Source: Megamerina dolium (lineage: Eukaryota; Arthropoda; Insecta; Diptera; Megamerinidae). From it: a stretch of DNA of 64,000 nt. Under the pieces are notes generated by a model, which was not told the DNA's origin, did not search any database, and saw only the letters and a program-made list of their open reading frames with translations. The position numbers and the translations under genes were made by a program. Within the stretch, counting starts at the first letter, position 1; each line of letters begins with the position of its first letter. The stretch is from the NCBI GenBank assembly GCA_963854835.1, contig OY978528.1, positions 10,820,242-10,884,241 on the forward strand. Direction: 5' to 3'. Below, piece by piece: positions 12,281 to 23,467 of the stretch.

Positions 12281-12500
12281 ACAGCTCCGTTGAGCTAAAA
12301 TTCTTCAAAATGTGATCTCGCAAGACTTCTGGCATTTGGAGTCTTCTAAAACAAGAGGACTTTGCGTTGTAGTCTGACTCCATTGAGACAAAACTTTTTA
12401 AAATGTAATTTAAAAGACTTCTGGCATTTGGGATCCTCTAAAACTAGAGCACTTTGTTTTGTAATCCAGCTCCATTGAGATAAAACTCTTTAAAACGTAC
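12281..12500. repeat. ~95-bp tandem repeat, two and a half units
   Basis: Units start at about 12281, 12379 and 12469 with CTCC(A/G)TTGAG and include AAGACTTCTGGCATTTGG and TCTAAAAC(A/T)AGAG. The last unit is cut off. Confidence 0.7.
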
Positions 12501-12633
12501 AGACATAAGAATTTCGCCATTCCGAGTCCATATATGTGGTTCCTTTACAATCCTATGAGAAAGCCAAACGTTCGACAGGATTGAATGAAATGTCCAACTC
12601 AGATTCTGCAAAGTTTCTGGTGACATAATCATG

Positions 12634-12994
12634 CGTGGGGTCCGTAGTTCAGTAGTTAGTGCATTGGACTTCTGATCTGTAAGTCGTGGGTTCATTTCCC
12701 GGCTGTAGCTTGATTTTAATATCGAAAAGATTTTTCTTTCGAATAGTACCCAGCTGTCGGCAAGCAATTGGCAATTTTTCCGTAAGTAACAATTTGCCAT
12801 GGAAAAACTTCTAAAAGAGCTCTGTGACACAACTCAGAAAAAGTGATGTCACAAGGGTTCTGCCGTTCGGAATCTGCTAAAATAAGTAGGTCCCTTCTAA
12901 TAGTGTCCAAAATTTAACACGCACAACAGTACTGAAAGAGAAGCTAGGCCAAAGAGTCCTTTGGGGCTTATAAGTGTTACATATTTATTTTTTT
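12634..12994 (+). mobile_element. tRNA-derived SINE, subtype B, full head
   Basis: Begins with a tRNA-like head: an A-box-like GTAGTTCAGTAGTTAG (about 12652) and a B-box-like GTGGGTTCATTTCCC (about 12685). The shared body follows (ATATCGAAAAGATTTTTC, then TAAGTAGGTCCCTTCTAAT). The 3' end differs from subtype A: GAAGCTAGGCCAAAGAGTCC, then TTATAAGTG and a poly(T)-rich tail. The same 3' end is seen in the copies at 16840-17138 and 45852-46250. Confidence 0.8.
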
Positions 12995-12995
12995 T

Positions 12996-13320
12996 TACAT
13001 ATGCTTTAGGCTATTCAACCCAATCCCTGGAGCTCGAACGCAGAATCCTCAAATTTTCAGTCATAGTCGGATTGTTGCCGAATTTTTACGGATGACTCCC
13101 AAACGGTTGAATATTCGAGCTCCGGAGTTGTCGTCGAGTCTGATAGTATACATATCTGATAGTACATATGCTTTGTTCTAGTCAACTCATTCCCTGGAGC
13201 TCGAACGCAAGATCCTCAAACTTGCAGTCATGGTCGGATTGTTGCCGAATTTTTACGCATGACTCCCGAAGAGAAGAATGTTCGAGCTCCGGAGTTGTCG
13301 TGGAATCTGATATTATTATG
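12996..13320. repeat. 167-bp tandem duplication with inverted GGAGCTCGAA arms
   Basis: Two copies start at TACATATGCTTT (12996 and 13163). In each, CTGGAGCTCGAACGC near the start is inverted as TTCGAGCTCCGGAG about 95 bp later, flanking a conserved GGATTGTTGCCGAATTTTTA core, so each unit can fold into a stem. It does not encode a protein. Confidence 0.8.
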
Positions 13321-13782
13321 CTCAATTTTCGTCCTAATAGATACACTTCAGTGATGCTAGTCGAACAATTTTTTATTAAATCATAGAAATGTAGGCAAAT
13401 TTAACACTTCCATGAAAGCCAAGCCGCGCTCAAGTCGCATTGCAGCGCTTTAACAATTTCAGACTAGAACTTGAATGCAATCCTAAACCAAATTCTGTCA
13501 GTAGGTAGAATCGTTTATCCTTTTCAAGGGTTCCGGGTTATTGCTGTGATCTTGAATAATGCAACTTTAGACGTTTGAGCTATGATGGAATCTTTTTCAT
13601 TACTCTGAATCTAATCTGAGTATTATATTTGATAGTTGAAATACTCAAATCAGCACACATTAACCTAACCATTTGTGATTTTGACAATTTTAAATATTGA
13701 GGCAAATGAACTCCCTGCCCTGAAGAGTATAATCTTTCCGATTTCTCAGAACTGGCTAGTCTATATAAAGAGCTAAGGTATA

Positions 13783-13795
13783 TAGTATTCATCTA
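13783..13795. repeat. 13-bp target-site duplication, left copy
   Basis: TAGTATTCATCTA here is repeated exactly at 14115-14127 on the other side of the SINE. Confidence 0.9.
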
Positions 13796-14114
13796 GTGGG
13801 TGCGGTAGCTCAAGTGGTTACTGCGTTGGCCTTCTGATCTGTTGGTCGTGGGTTCAATCCCCGGCTGAAACCTAACAAAATTTAATATCGAAAAGATTTT
13901 TCTTTCGAACGGTACCCATCTGCCGGCAAGAATTCGCAATTTTTTCGGCAATAACAATTTGCCAAAAATATAAGTAGGTCCCTTCTAATGCTGCCCAAAT
14001 TTAACACGCACAGCAGTATTGGCAGAGAAGCTCTGTGGTATCACAATGGGCATTTCTGGTATAAGTGTGTCCTCTCAGAGAGAGGGCAGCCACATAACCT
14101 AACCTAACCTAACC
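13796..14114 (+). mobile_element. tRNA-derived SINE, subtype A, complete with target-site duplication
   Basis: The reference copy in this window, 319 bp. The head resembles a tRNA, with an A box (TAGCTCAAGTGG, 13806-13817) and a B box (GGTTCAATCC, 13851-13860) forming an internal RNA polymerase III promoter. The tRNA-unrelated body includes ATATCGAAAAGATTTTTC, TTTGCCAAAAATATAAG and TAAGTAGGTCCCTTCTAATG. The 3' end is GTGTCCTCTCAGAGAGAG, then GCCACATAA and a (CCTAA)n tail. A 13-bp duplication flanks it exactly, which defines both ends. SINEs encode no protein and borrow a LINE reverse transcriptase; see the finding on the shared 3' end with the RTE-like LINE. Confidence 0.9.
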
Positions 14115-14127
14115 TAGTATTCATCTA

Positions 14128-16078
14128 ATAAGAACATCATATTTTTAATTTTACCTGCTCAAATTATTATTCTTGGAGACTATAATGCCAATTAAGTTCT
14201 AAGATAGGGGAGTACAATCTTTCTAGTGTCTCAGAGTTAGAATTAACTAGTGGATATAAAAGAGGAAAGATATCGAAACATTTTTTAGCATATTTATTGA
14301 AAAAGTCCAATTTGTAACAAAATTTTTTTAATAACACTTATTTATAATTATAATTATTTATTATAATTAAAGCAATTAGCATTAATGGATAATTTTTAAA
14401 AGAGTTTATCGCTCATTTATAATTAATTTTCACGAAACTGAAACGAATATTAATTATTGAGAACTGAAAAATGAGGAATAAAAATGCAATTTTTCATTAA
14501 ACAGCTGCCATTAGTGTGGTATAGCTAAAAGGATTTTTTTTTTTTTTTAATATTTATCGCATATAAGAATGAGTAAAGTACTTGTTATCCTGCTTTAAAT
14601 GTATATGCATGAAAGAGTCTATATTAAAAAAAAAAAAAAAAAGGCTAACAAGGTGCTGAAAAATGTATGGGATAATAAATGGAATGCAAAATGTTTTCAT
14701 TTACTGCGGCTGATCGAATCATATGTTAAAAGGAGTATCAATAGGAACAAAATTAATCCAATTTCTCAAAAAATTTTACAGGTAAATGGGATTAAAATAA
14801 TAATTTTTTTTTTTTTGCATTGTTCGTTGTTCTTTGCAAATATTGAATATAAACTTCAAAGGATCATTTATGAGTTAGATACCGACTAGAATCTCTTCGG
14901 CTTGCCACACAGCTAACCATAAGTGCTACAGCCGTCAAATGCCTTCAGTTTTTAAACATTCTCTCTCTCCCTCTTCAATTGCCCTTTTTGTATTTATTCC
15001 TTTCGTTTCTTGTTTTTCTTATCTTCGATCTTACACTCATGATCACTCAGCAAATGAATTTTATTTTTGCACACATCTGCTGTCTGTTCCTTTGTCGTTT
15101 GTGGTTGCAACAAAAGATTGCGCTGGCTTGTAGTACAAGAAAAAAAAAAAAAAAGAAATCCAAACCAACTGACTGACCATTTGACCGAAAGTAAGGATAT
15201 TGCTTTTTTTTTTTTTTTGAGGGATTTTTATTTTCTTTTTCGCAATTTCTTATATAAAAGGCCCTGCTGTTCTTCATTTCATTGCAAGATTATGTTCCAT
15301 AATTTGTTTTTTCTTTCAGTTATATGTTCTTTTTTTCGCTCATACACACTCGTCTATTTTCTTTTAAATCATGTGCCGCCACGCTACCATCGCCTGCTGT
15401 TGTTCCTCATCGTTTCAGCTTTAAAGCAATTGATCCTTTTTTCTACTTCTTTATTATCAGACTTTTTGTGTTGCAAATTTTTTTTCTAATCATTGTAAAT
15501 TTTTTTTTATTAGAGCATGTTTGATTCTTTTGTACTACAGCTCGTGTAATTGTAATCTCAAGTTCCGTTTTGAAAAGCCGGAAGAATGGCTAAAAAGTAT
15601 CATCTTACACTAAATTGAACTGACTAGATTCATAATTCGTCAAACTCAGCAACATTTGTTCCATAAAGCCAAAAATATGTACTTTGAAATGATATCCAGC
15701 TGTTGGTAAGCATGAAAAGGCGGTTGCCCTTAGAGACTTAACCCGAAACAGGCCCAGCTCATGATGTAACATGTGAAATCCCTGTTGGCAAACATTGACG
15801 ATAGTTCATCTGATAAATCTGCCAAGAGTTTTGAGACAATGCCCAGAAAAAATCGCTTAGAGCACTTCTTCAATTCGAAATCAACTCACATAAGTCAACT
15901 CATCATTCCAATACAGTCGAAATTTAAATATGGAGTTGCCAGGTTCGAAGCACGGCTCATTTGTAACCACCAACTCCACACTGATTCTTTCTAACTTCGT
16001 GCGAAGAAATCCACTGCATTTACTGTACTTTGGCCTCTTGTCTGTTGTAATGGAGATGTCTACAGACAGCCAACGCGC
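14128..16078. other. A+T-rich stretch without a recognised gene
   Basis: Poly(A) and poly(T) runs (about 14531, 14627, 15140, 15205) are frequent. The longest frame, 15067-15489 plus, is Phe/Ser-rich with no domain. The frame at 15773-15994 has no known motif. Nothing is supported as a gene. Confidence 0.5.
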
Positions 16079-16081
16079 TTA

Positions 16082-16577
16082 TAGCCTAGACAGACGGCAG
16101 CCTAATTACGGATTACCGAGTTAATTCGAATTAACTTGGGCATTAACTGCAGCTAATCCGCATAAACTCTATGAGTTAATTGTCAAAATAAAAGAGGATT
16201 AGGTCTATTGTGAATTTTTCTCGATCCATTTTACAAAAAATTAGGTGTGTTCGCTAACAAAAAACTTTCAACAATTGTTAACAGTTTTCAACATAAAAGG
16301 CGTTGGCGAACAAATAAATCCAGCTGTCAATTAAGAACTGTGAATGTCAATTTACAAGTTTCTAATAGTTTTCAGTTCACGAACTTCTTGTAGATTTTCT
16401 CATATCGAGAGTGACAGATGACAGAAATTGATAGTGATAGTAATGTAAATGAGCAGACCTAATAAAACAGCAATCAGCCGTTTAGTTAATCCGCAATATT
16501 GCCGTCTGTCAGGTTATTATTTTATTCGGATTAAGTGCGCCGGTAATCCGGAATTAGGCTGCCGTCTGTCTAGGCTG
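16082..16577. mobile_element. PIF/Harbinger-like MITE, copy 1
   Basis: A 496-bp non-coding element with inverted ends TAGCCTAGACAGACGGC at the left and GCCGTCTGTCTAGGCTG at the right. Internal GACAGACGGCA copies and GAGTTAATTCGAATTAACT palindromes lie near the ends. It matches the copy at 56363-56890 in reverse orientation over its full length. TTA lies at 16079-16081 on the left; the right flank reads TATTA, so the target duplication is slightly damaged here. The family placement rests on the 3-bp TTA duplication of copy 2. Confidence 0.85.
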
Positions 16578-16594
16578 TATTACATTTTCCACTC

Positions 16595-16770
16595 TTTCAC
16601 CATTGAAGTTGATGGTACATAGTATTTATTAAGCCTTTTCTTGGTCTCGGTGATGGTTTTTTTACGCAAAAAAATAATGCTTGATGAGTACAAGATATAC
16701 ACTTTTTCATTTTCGTCCAAGTTCACAAAGTTATCTGCTTTCGATTGCTGTCAAACACAAACTAAATGAC
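16595..16770 (-). pseudogene. Possible mariner transposase N-terminal relic
   Basis: The minus strand near 16680-16600 reads KKTITETKKRL(N)KYYVPS followed by SMVKEWKM, close to the N-terminal helix-turn-helix region of mariner transposases. It is short and disrupted; MITE copy 1 lies immediately to its left. Confidence 0.4.
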
Positions 16771-16839
16771 GCATCTTGCTCAAAATTTGACTGTAGTCGA
16801 TTAAGAGATGGTAGTTGACAGGAACGGTATTGCATTTAA

Positions 16840-17138
16840 AATTTTAAAAATAAATAAAAATAAAAATGTGGCACTTATAAGGCCCGAAGGGCTCTTTAAC
16901 CTAGCTTCTCTTCCATTACTGTTTTGTGCGTGTTAAATTTTTGGACAGTATTAAAAGGGAGGTCCCTTATTTTTATTTTATTTTAGCCGGTTCTGAACGT
17001 TCTTTTTATTACCAATTGCTTGCCGACAAGTGGGTACCTTTCGAAAGAAAAATCTTTTCGATATCAAATTTGTTATGCTTCAGCCATGGATTGAACCCAC
17101 GACCTACCGATCAGATGGCCAAAACACTAACCTACAAA
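16840..17138 (-). mobile_element. tRNA-derived SINE, subtype B
   Basis: Reverse-orientation copy: A-rich tail at about 16840-16866, subtype B 3' block (CACTTATAAGGCCCGAAGGG), shared body (GAAAGAAAAATCTTTTCGAT), then the B-box complement GGATTGAACCCACGACC. The A-box part is missing or degraded at about 17138. Confidence 0.8.
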
Positions 17139-17154
17139 TTTTTGATCTATTTAC

Positions 17155-17220
17155 GTCAAAGGAGAGTAACGAATAAAGTGCAGCCATGAGTTGTATGAGC
17201 TGTATCCGAATATTTATGGT
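17155..17220 (+). pseudogene. Small RTE-like LINE fragment
   Basis: About 65 bp match the reverse-transcriptase segment at 28157-28208 (GAGTAACGAATAAAGTGCAG, then CATGAGTTGTATGAGCTGTA), corresponding to residues [14 protein letters not shown]. Too short for more. Confidence 0.6.
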
Positions 17221-18810
17221 AAGTCCATTAAAATATTACCGCTCGATTATACCGAGCCAAAGGAAAAGTTTTGCTCTAACGGAGAATCCGTTCTAACATA
17301 TTCGCAATACCATATTGGACGCCAACGAAGAGAATAATCGGTTGGTGCAAGGGAGCATCAGCTGAAGCAGCGTCAAAGTCATTTTGCGAAACGAATTAAA
17401 AAATGTTTTACTTCTCAAGAGGTTCTATTTTGAATCCAGCAATAGTAACCGTTGAAGATACAAACGAAACCACCAATTAAATGATGAAGTACTACAGCGT
17501 CTATCAACGTTTAGCATTTCCAACTGGCCTCAGTATACAAACACAAAAACTGGGTACAGATAAAGTGCTCACACGTAGTAAAAATCAGTGGTAAAAAAAG
17601 CTAAGTCCAAATCGAATAGAATATTTGTGTTCCAGTCATGTTTTAAAACTTAAGAAATGCAATGTGACCTGAAATGTGTTCAACAAAAAGGCAATCAATG
17701 ACGTTTAAAAACTCCTAAGACAATTTGTAATAACAAATGCTCCGAAGAGTTAGCACCGGAACTCTGATCAACCCTTCCTGGTGCGAGATAAGAACTTCGA
17801 AAGTAATTTGATCAAACTTTTTTTTAGCATAAGACCAAATTATCAATCAATCAATCAAGGACAGGACAAAATTTTAAAATTAAACAAATAAATATTGAAT
17901 GAATCGAAACAGATTTCTATTCAAACCCATTATTAGGGATGGGACTTCACTGAAATAGTATAAGGTCCAGCAGCAGCAGCAGCAGACTGGTCAAAGTTTC
18001 GCCTTATATAGCTTCGGCTCATTAAATTATGATTGGCATACAATGTGTGTCTAAATGCATTTTGCATAAATATTTTCTAAACTAATCTTCTGCACAATAA
18101 AACAAAAAAATTACAAGTACCTACCGGTAATAATGAAATATTCAATGAAACTGTATTAAATTCATTAGACATGCTTTATTATGGTATTATTTGCAGTACT
18201 ATAGGTATTTACATTTTGCTACTTGTAAGTAAGTACTTGTGCATAATAAATGACTACATCATATGAACTCATAGGACATAAGTACATTAGACAGTCGCTG
18301 AAGGACTTAATTTTCTTTTTTTTTTTTTGTATTACCTTTGAAGACGATTAATTTCAGCGCTTTCGTTTTTTTTTTTCTCAGCCATAAATAAACTGAACAC
18401 AATCATAGGATAGGATACACGTTCCCATATTCAATATTTTTATAAAATCATTGATGCGATGAATTCCTTTTCTTTTGGCTACAAGTAACCCAAAAGTGAA
18501 ATGATTTGGAAAATGATTGCATTGAGTATCCCAATTTCAAGAAGAAAGAAACCAAACAAAAACAAATGTTTACAATAGGTATGTAAACATATTGTTTGCA
18601 TTGTTGTTGGTTATTTTTATTGTATTGTATAACATTTTATACTATACCAGTATGATTGTAAGTACTGAATAAAATATCAATTACAAGGATATGTGAATGA
18701 TATGCTAACAAAAAATTCCACGATATTTATATTGATAAGGATATGTAATCGTATGGATGTATATGATATTCCAATGCTTAGTACATTTAAAAAGAATTAA
18801 TTCATATTTC
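17221..18810. other. Non-coding stretch
   Basis: No domain-bearing frame is seen. Includes a short CAG run at about 17970-17986 and A+T-rich DNA after 18040. Confidence 0.5.
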
Positions 18811-18818
18811 TCTTTCAG

Positions 18819-18972
18819 TTACGGCAGTTACATTGAAGATCAAGTGGCATTTAAAAGGAAAACAGCTGTTGGCGATGTATTTTTTTTGGGATATTCGAAT
18901 CAAATTATTTTGAACAAATATTTAGAAATTTCTATATTTGACATGAAGTCCAAGAATGTGGAGCGCTATTGA
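18819..18972 (+). other. Candidate orphan terminal exon
   Basis: A pyrimidine-rich tract ends in a good splice acceptor (TTTCTCTTTCAG, AG at 18817-18818), followed by about 50 open codons (YGSYIEDQVAFKRKT...) to TGA at 18970-18972. The residue composition is protein-like rather than A+T noise. No upstream partner exon was found and no family is recognised, so it may be a relic or chance. Confidence 0.25.
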
Positions 18973-19037
18973 AAATGAATTTAATCGGTCAATGGTTAAG
19001 CTCACACCGAGCAATCAGAAAGACTAGCCGACTTACC

Positions 19038-20400
19038 TCAGACAAATTTTTAAAAATGATTGTATATTCCTTGCCAGCAAGACCGTAAAATCATTTGTGG
19101 CTTCTCTTCATTTTCTCTCATTCATTTTTGCACACATGCCGCACTCCATCAGCTCTTGTTGAAACTTCTGCATCGACTTTTCTTCTGTTTCTTGCGCTAA
19201 TAGCACAGCAAATGCTTTGAATGACAAATTTACGGTTGTCCAATAATCAGTTCTCCTTACAGTAGAACCCACCTGCTTAGGTCTTTTGTAACGAATAATC
19301 CCAATAGGACTATTTCTGGCAACGACCTTTGCAGGTGACCTCTTCTCTGCAAGAAACTCCGATTAATCATGCAACCCAACAAGTAGCCGTGCGGTGATGG
19401 GCACCATTTCATTTTTCGGCCCAATAGTCAATTCTCCTTACAGTAGAACCCACCTGCTTAGGTCTTTTGTAACGAATAATCCCAATAGGACTATTTCTGG
19501 CAACGACCTTTGCAGGTGACCTCTTCTCTGCAAGAAACTCCGATTAATCATGCAACCCAACAAGTAGCCGTGCGGTGAAACTGGTAGACGTCGATCCATA
19601 ATTCGGCATATCCGCGGATATGTGAACAGTGTTACTGGCTACCAGTATATACTGCAGAACTTTCACCGACACTCTTTAGGTCCAGCTGTAGCAAACCGAA
19701 GCGGTAGCAGATTTCTACCAATGACCTAAATTAATTTCGTCATAGATAAATCGTCAATCATCATGACTAGATGCAATAATAAACCATATTTCCATGAAAC
19801 ACTGAGAATAGTCTGGAAAGTGGTGAGCAGAAGCCACCACGGCCTAATCGTGTCCCTATCAGCTGCCTCGTTCGTCACATCGATGATAGCATCCTTTGCC
19901 AGATGCTCTGATGCGAGGGCAAAATTTACCATGTTACTCTAGATGAAACCTAGTTTGACAGAACAAGCCGCCTGAAGGTTGCTAGGCTTTTCGGACTGAA
20001 GCTTTTCCAATTTAGGACTCTTGGGAACAGCAAATACTAAAGACTGCTCCATTAGGCAAATTCCTTTTACCTGGCACTGCGAGATGAATTTCGTAAAATC
20101 AGATTCCGCATTTGTCTTTAACTGGCCTACATCGTTACCAATCATTGCGAGTCCAGACTTATCCAACCACCCGCTTACAGTTTCCCCCACCAGAGTGACG
20201 CATAAAGAGTCGGTGTTTGAATTCTCAGACACGTGATACATCAACTGCCTTAAACATATGATTTGGAGTTAACGATCTAATTTGATCCCCTCTGGCATGC
20301 CCAATAACATTCTCAGAAGAGCTGATAGCCTGCAGCCCAGAGGCTGGAGCCCGGATGTGTGGTCAGTGGTGGACACATTTAGAGCTATATATGATTAAAA
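19038..20400 (-). pseudogene. Dead minus-strand gene-like segment, unidentified
   Basis: The minus strand has protein-like frames in sequence. From 20244 to 19942 is a frame with residues such as SLCVTLVGETVSGWLDKSG and QVKGICLMEQS; after an in-frame TAG at 19941-19939 it continues (ASEHLAKDAIIDVTNEAADR) to 19726. Further on, pieces such as RYKRPKQVGSTVRRTDYW and EEKSMQKFQQELMECGMC (about 19300-19120) end at a strong splice donor, CTGAG|GTAAGT, near 19038. Several stops and an internal 181-bp duplication disrupt it. I do not recognise the family. It could be a decayed host gene or part of a mobile element. Confidence 0.45.
19242..19578. repeat. Near-identical 181-bp tandem duplication
   Basis: Copy 1 (about 19242-19397) and copy 2 (about 19422-19578) are almost identical from TTCTCCTTACAGTAGAACCC to AGTAGCCGTGCGGTGA, offset by 181 bp. 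The very low divergence contrasts with the other tandem duplications here, so it is recent. Confidence 0.9.
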
Positions 20401-20639
20401 ATTGTATATAATTGTATATCAATTAATAATTGAAATTTCATTTTGGATAGGGTTCGTCACATGGACAGAGCCCAAGATTCTCAAGAAAGCTCATTAAAAC
20501 TGGGAGGCACCAGGTACCCAAAGTCCTCATACTAGTGATCCGTCAAAATCGTATTATTTGCAGAGCGTACCAATATTGGAGAAATGTTGGACGTGGTGTA
20601 TCGAGAAAGGGAGATTACGTTGAAAAATAAAACGTTTTA

Positions 20640-21300
20640 TTGCCAAATATGGTGTTTCTACATTCAATTTTCACACACCATCAAGAAGATAGTTATTAAA
20701 ATCCTCATACCTATTGGTGAAAAACTAGTCCAGACGCAAAATCATTCGCCATAAGCAGGAACGTGTGGTAATCAATTAGTGGTAGGTTCGGACTATAAGG
20801 TGAATGCATATAAACTTCCCAACCAAACTCGCAGAGCTTCTGGCGAATCACTATCGATATATGTGGGCTGGCTTTGTCCTGATGGAACATAATTTCTCTC
20901 CTATTGGCCAAAGTTGGTCGATTTTGGGCGAGCGCTTCCTTCTTAGGGTCGAATTGTTGACAGTACAGGTTCGAAGTAAAAGTTTGGCCGCAGGGGCATA
21001 GCTCATAGTAAATGATTCCATGCCAATCCCACCAAATACACAGTAAAACCTTCCTTACTTCGTCAATACTGGCTTGGCCATTGTTTGTGCTGGCTCACTT
21101 TGAAGCGAGCACGACCGTTTTCACTTGACGGTGTCGCAGGTGACCCACTTTTCATCACCAGTCACCATCTGTTTCAGAAATAGGTCGATTTTGGTGGAAT
21201 TCAGTAGCGAGCGCTTCAGTGATGGTAATTCGGTCAATCAAATTTTATTGCATTAACTCACGTGGCACGCAAACATCAAACTTCTTTGAGTAGCCAGCCT
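20640..21300 (-). pseudogene. mariner transposase relic (mauritiana-like)
   Basis: Minus-strand frames give LTELPSLKRSLLNSTK and VTGDEKWVTCDTVK (about 21245-21110) and, from 20911 to 20711, FHQDKASPHISIVIRQKLCE, then GWEVYMHSPYSPNLPLIDYH. These are the order and motifs of a DD34D mariner transposase. The first and second Asp (GDEKW, HQDKA) are kept, but the third is Asn (SPN for SPD). Several stops lie between the blocks. No terminal inverted repeats were found; its 5' side abuts the repeat element at 21305. Confidence 0.8.
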
Positions 21301-21304
21301 TTTT

Positions 21305-23200
21305 TATACCCTGCATAATGCAATATGCATGGTATATTCATTTCGGTCAGATGTTTGTGTCCACTTGAAGGAATCCCCGGAGATATAGACATAGATATAT
21401 ATTCGTGATCAGCGTCGATTAAATTTTCGATTTAACGATGTCCGTCCGTCCGTCCGTCCGTCCGTCCGTCCGTCCGTCCGTCCGTCCGTCCGTCCGTCCG
21501 TCCGTCCGTCCGTCCGTCCGTCCGTCTGTCTGTCACCTGGCTGGTTCGCACGATAACTTGAGTAAATATTGAGCTATTTCGATGAAATTTGGCATAAGTA
21601 ATCTATGATCCAAGGGTACGGAGGGGATTGATATTGGGCATGATCGGCCAATAACCACGCCCACACCAAGCATTCAAAGCGACTAACCTCGAAATTTTCA
21701 AAATCTTTAACTTGCTATAACTCACATAATATACCACTTGGGACAACAATATTTGGCACATAGACTTATATTATACTACTATATAACCTCGCCAAAAGTG
21801 GTTGAGCCACGCCTACTTTTTAGCGTAGCTCTCATACAAAGTGTCTGTACTGCTTTTAAATTGAAACAGCTGTAACTTCTACAATCTTCCGTCCAGAATA
21901 ACCGTAATTGACAATTAGATTAATATGGTAGTCGGAAATAATAAAAAAAAATCAGTGTGCCACGCCCACTGCTTTTTGGGTCTCCCATACAAAGTTGCGG
22001 ATATTAAAAAAAATGTTACCGGTTATAACTTGCAAACTATTCAGCGTAGAATAACAAGATTTAAGGTATGGAATAGTATTGTACGAGCAACTAGACTCAC
22101 TTGAAATGGGTGCGCCACGCCCACTGTTTATTGTAGCCCCCATACAAATTTTAAATTGAAACAGCTGTAACTTCGGCAATCTTCTGCCTAAAATAACCAT
22201 AATTGACACTTAGATTAATATCGTAGTCGGCAAAAATCTGGCAGAAAATCAGTGTGCCATGCCCACTCCTTCATGAGTCTCCCATACAAAGTTAAGGGAA
22301 TTAAACTGAAACTTTTAAACTTCATAACTTACAAACCATTTAGCGCAGGACAAGCGCAGATTTAAGGTATGGATTAGTATTGTACGAGCAACTAGGCTCA
22401 CAGAAAATGGGCGCACCACGCCCACTGTTTACCGTAGCCCCCATACAAATTTTAAATTGAAACAGCTGTAACTTCGGCAGTCTTCTGTCTAGAATAACCA
22501 TAATTGACACTTAAATTAATATCGTAGTCGGCAAAAATCTGGCAGAAAATCAGTGTGCCACGCCCACTCCTTCATGAGTCTCCCATACAAAGTCAAGGGA
22601 ATTAAACTAAAACTTTTAAGCTCCATAACTTACAAACCATTTAGCGTAGGACAACGAGATTTAAGGTATGGATAAGTATTGTACGAGCAACTAGGGTCAT
22701 AGGAAATGGACGCGTCATGCCCACTGTTGATAGTAGCCGCCATACAAAATGACCTAATTTCTTTTAAATTGAAATAGCTGTAACTTCTGTATGCTTCTGT
22801 CTAGAACAATCTTAATTAACACTTAGGTTAATATGGTAGTCGGAAATAATCTGCCGAAAAATCAGCGTACCATGCCCACTTCTTATTGGGGCTCCCATAC
22901 AAAGTTGAGGAAATTAAACAAAAATGTTAACCACCATAACTAAGAAACTATTCAACGTAGGACACCAAATTTAAGGTGTGGATTAACGTTGAAAAATTAA
23001 TTGGATTTACTAGAAAGTGGTAAGCCACGCCCACTTTTATATAGCTCCCATACTAAGCCTCGGAATTATCTTAAAATCCTTTTACTTCGTCAAAGTCAAC
23101 CACATTTATATGCAAAATTGTTTCTCGAAAAGTGGAAATAAAAGAAAAGTTGGATATTCGAGTAAACTTTTTATATATAAATCTACATATGCAGGGTATA
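21305..23200. mobile_element. Element with inverted termini, TCCG microsatellite and ~300-bp central tandem repeats
   Basis: The exact 13-bp TATACCCTGCATA at 21305-21317 is inverted as TATGCAGGGTATA at 23188-23200. A (TCCG)n/(TCTG)n tract at 21441-21534 follows the left end. Inside are about four ~300-bp units whose (C/T)GCC(A/C)(C/T)GCCCACT blocks start near 21957, 22254, 22555 and 22866. Each unit comprises two ~150-bp halves built on CGCCCACT, CTCCCATACAAA, AACAGCTGTAACTT and a TAACTTACAAAC-like block. No frame of note is present. It resembles non-autonomous fly elements with central tandem repeats (Helitron-like or foldback-like); the class is inference. Confidence 0.7.
21441..21534. repeat. 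(TCCG)n microsatellite ending in (TCTG)n
   Basis: About 21 uninterrupted TCCG units followed by two or three TCTG units; part of the surrounding element. Confidence 0.95.
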
Positions 23201-23467
23201 GTTTGGTCGGCCCCAGCCGACTGTAAGGAGATTTTTTAATTATTCAAAACTGTTATGTGGTTGTTGTTTAGTGCCTCTGCTATGTCCTAAAAATTTGCAT
23301 ACCGGTCTAGAGTGATGTTAACGAAACAAAAATTACGTGCGCTTGGCTATTAAGAGTTTCATAAACACTATTCACGGCTTATTTGCTCTTTACTGAGCCA
23401 TGCAGTCACAAAAGTGTCTGCGATGTTTTCTTGCTAACGCCATCAAGCTTATACAATGCGAGATATA

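Noticed and set aside
13801..13870. A tRNA gene
   Set aside because: A and B boxes are present, but the sequence continues into a repeated body with a target-site duplication and does not pair into a full cloverleaf; it is the head of a SINE.
15067..15489. 140-codon Phe/Ser-rich plus-strand frame
   Set aside because: Low-complexity translation of T-rich DNA, no domain, no codon pattern or splice context.
21441..21534. CRISPR-like or satellite array
   Set aside because: Plain tetranucleotide microsatellite, with no spacers.
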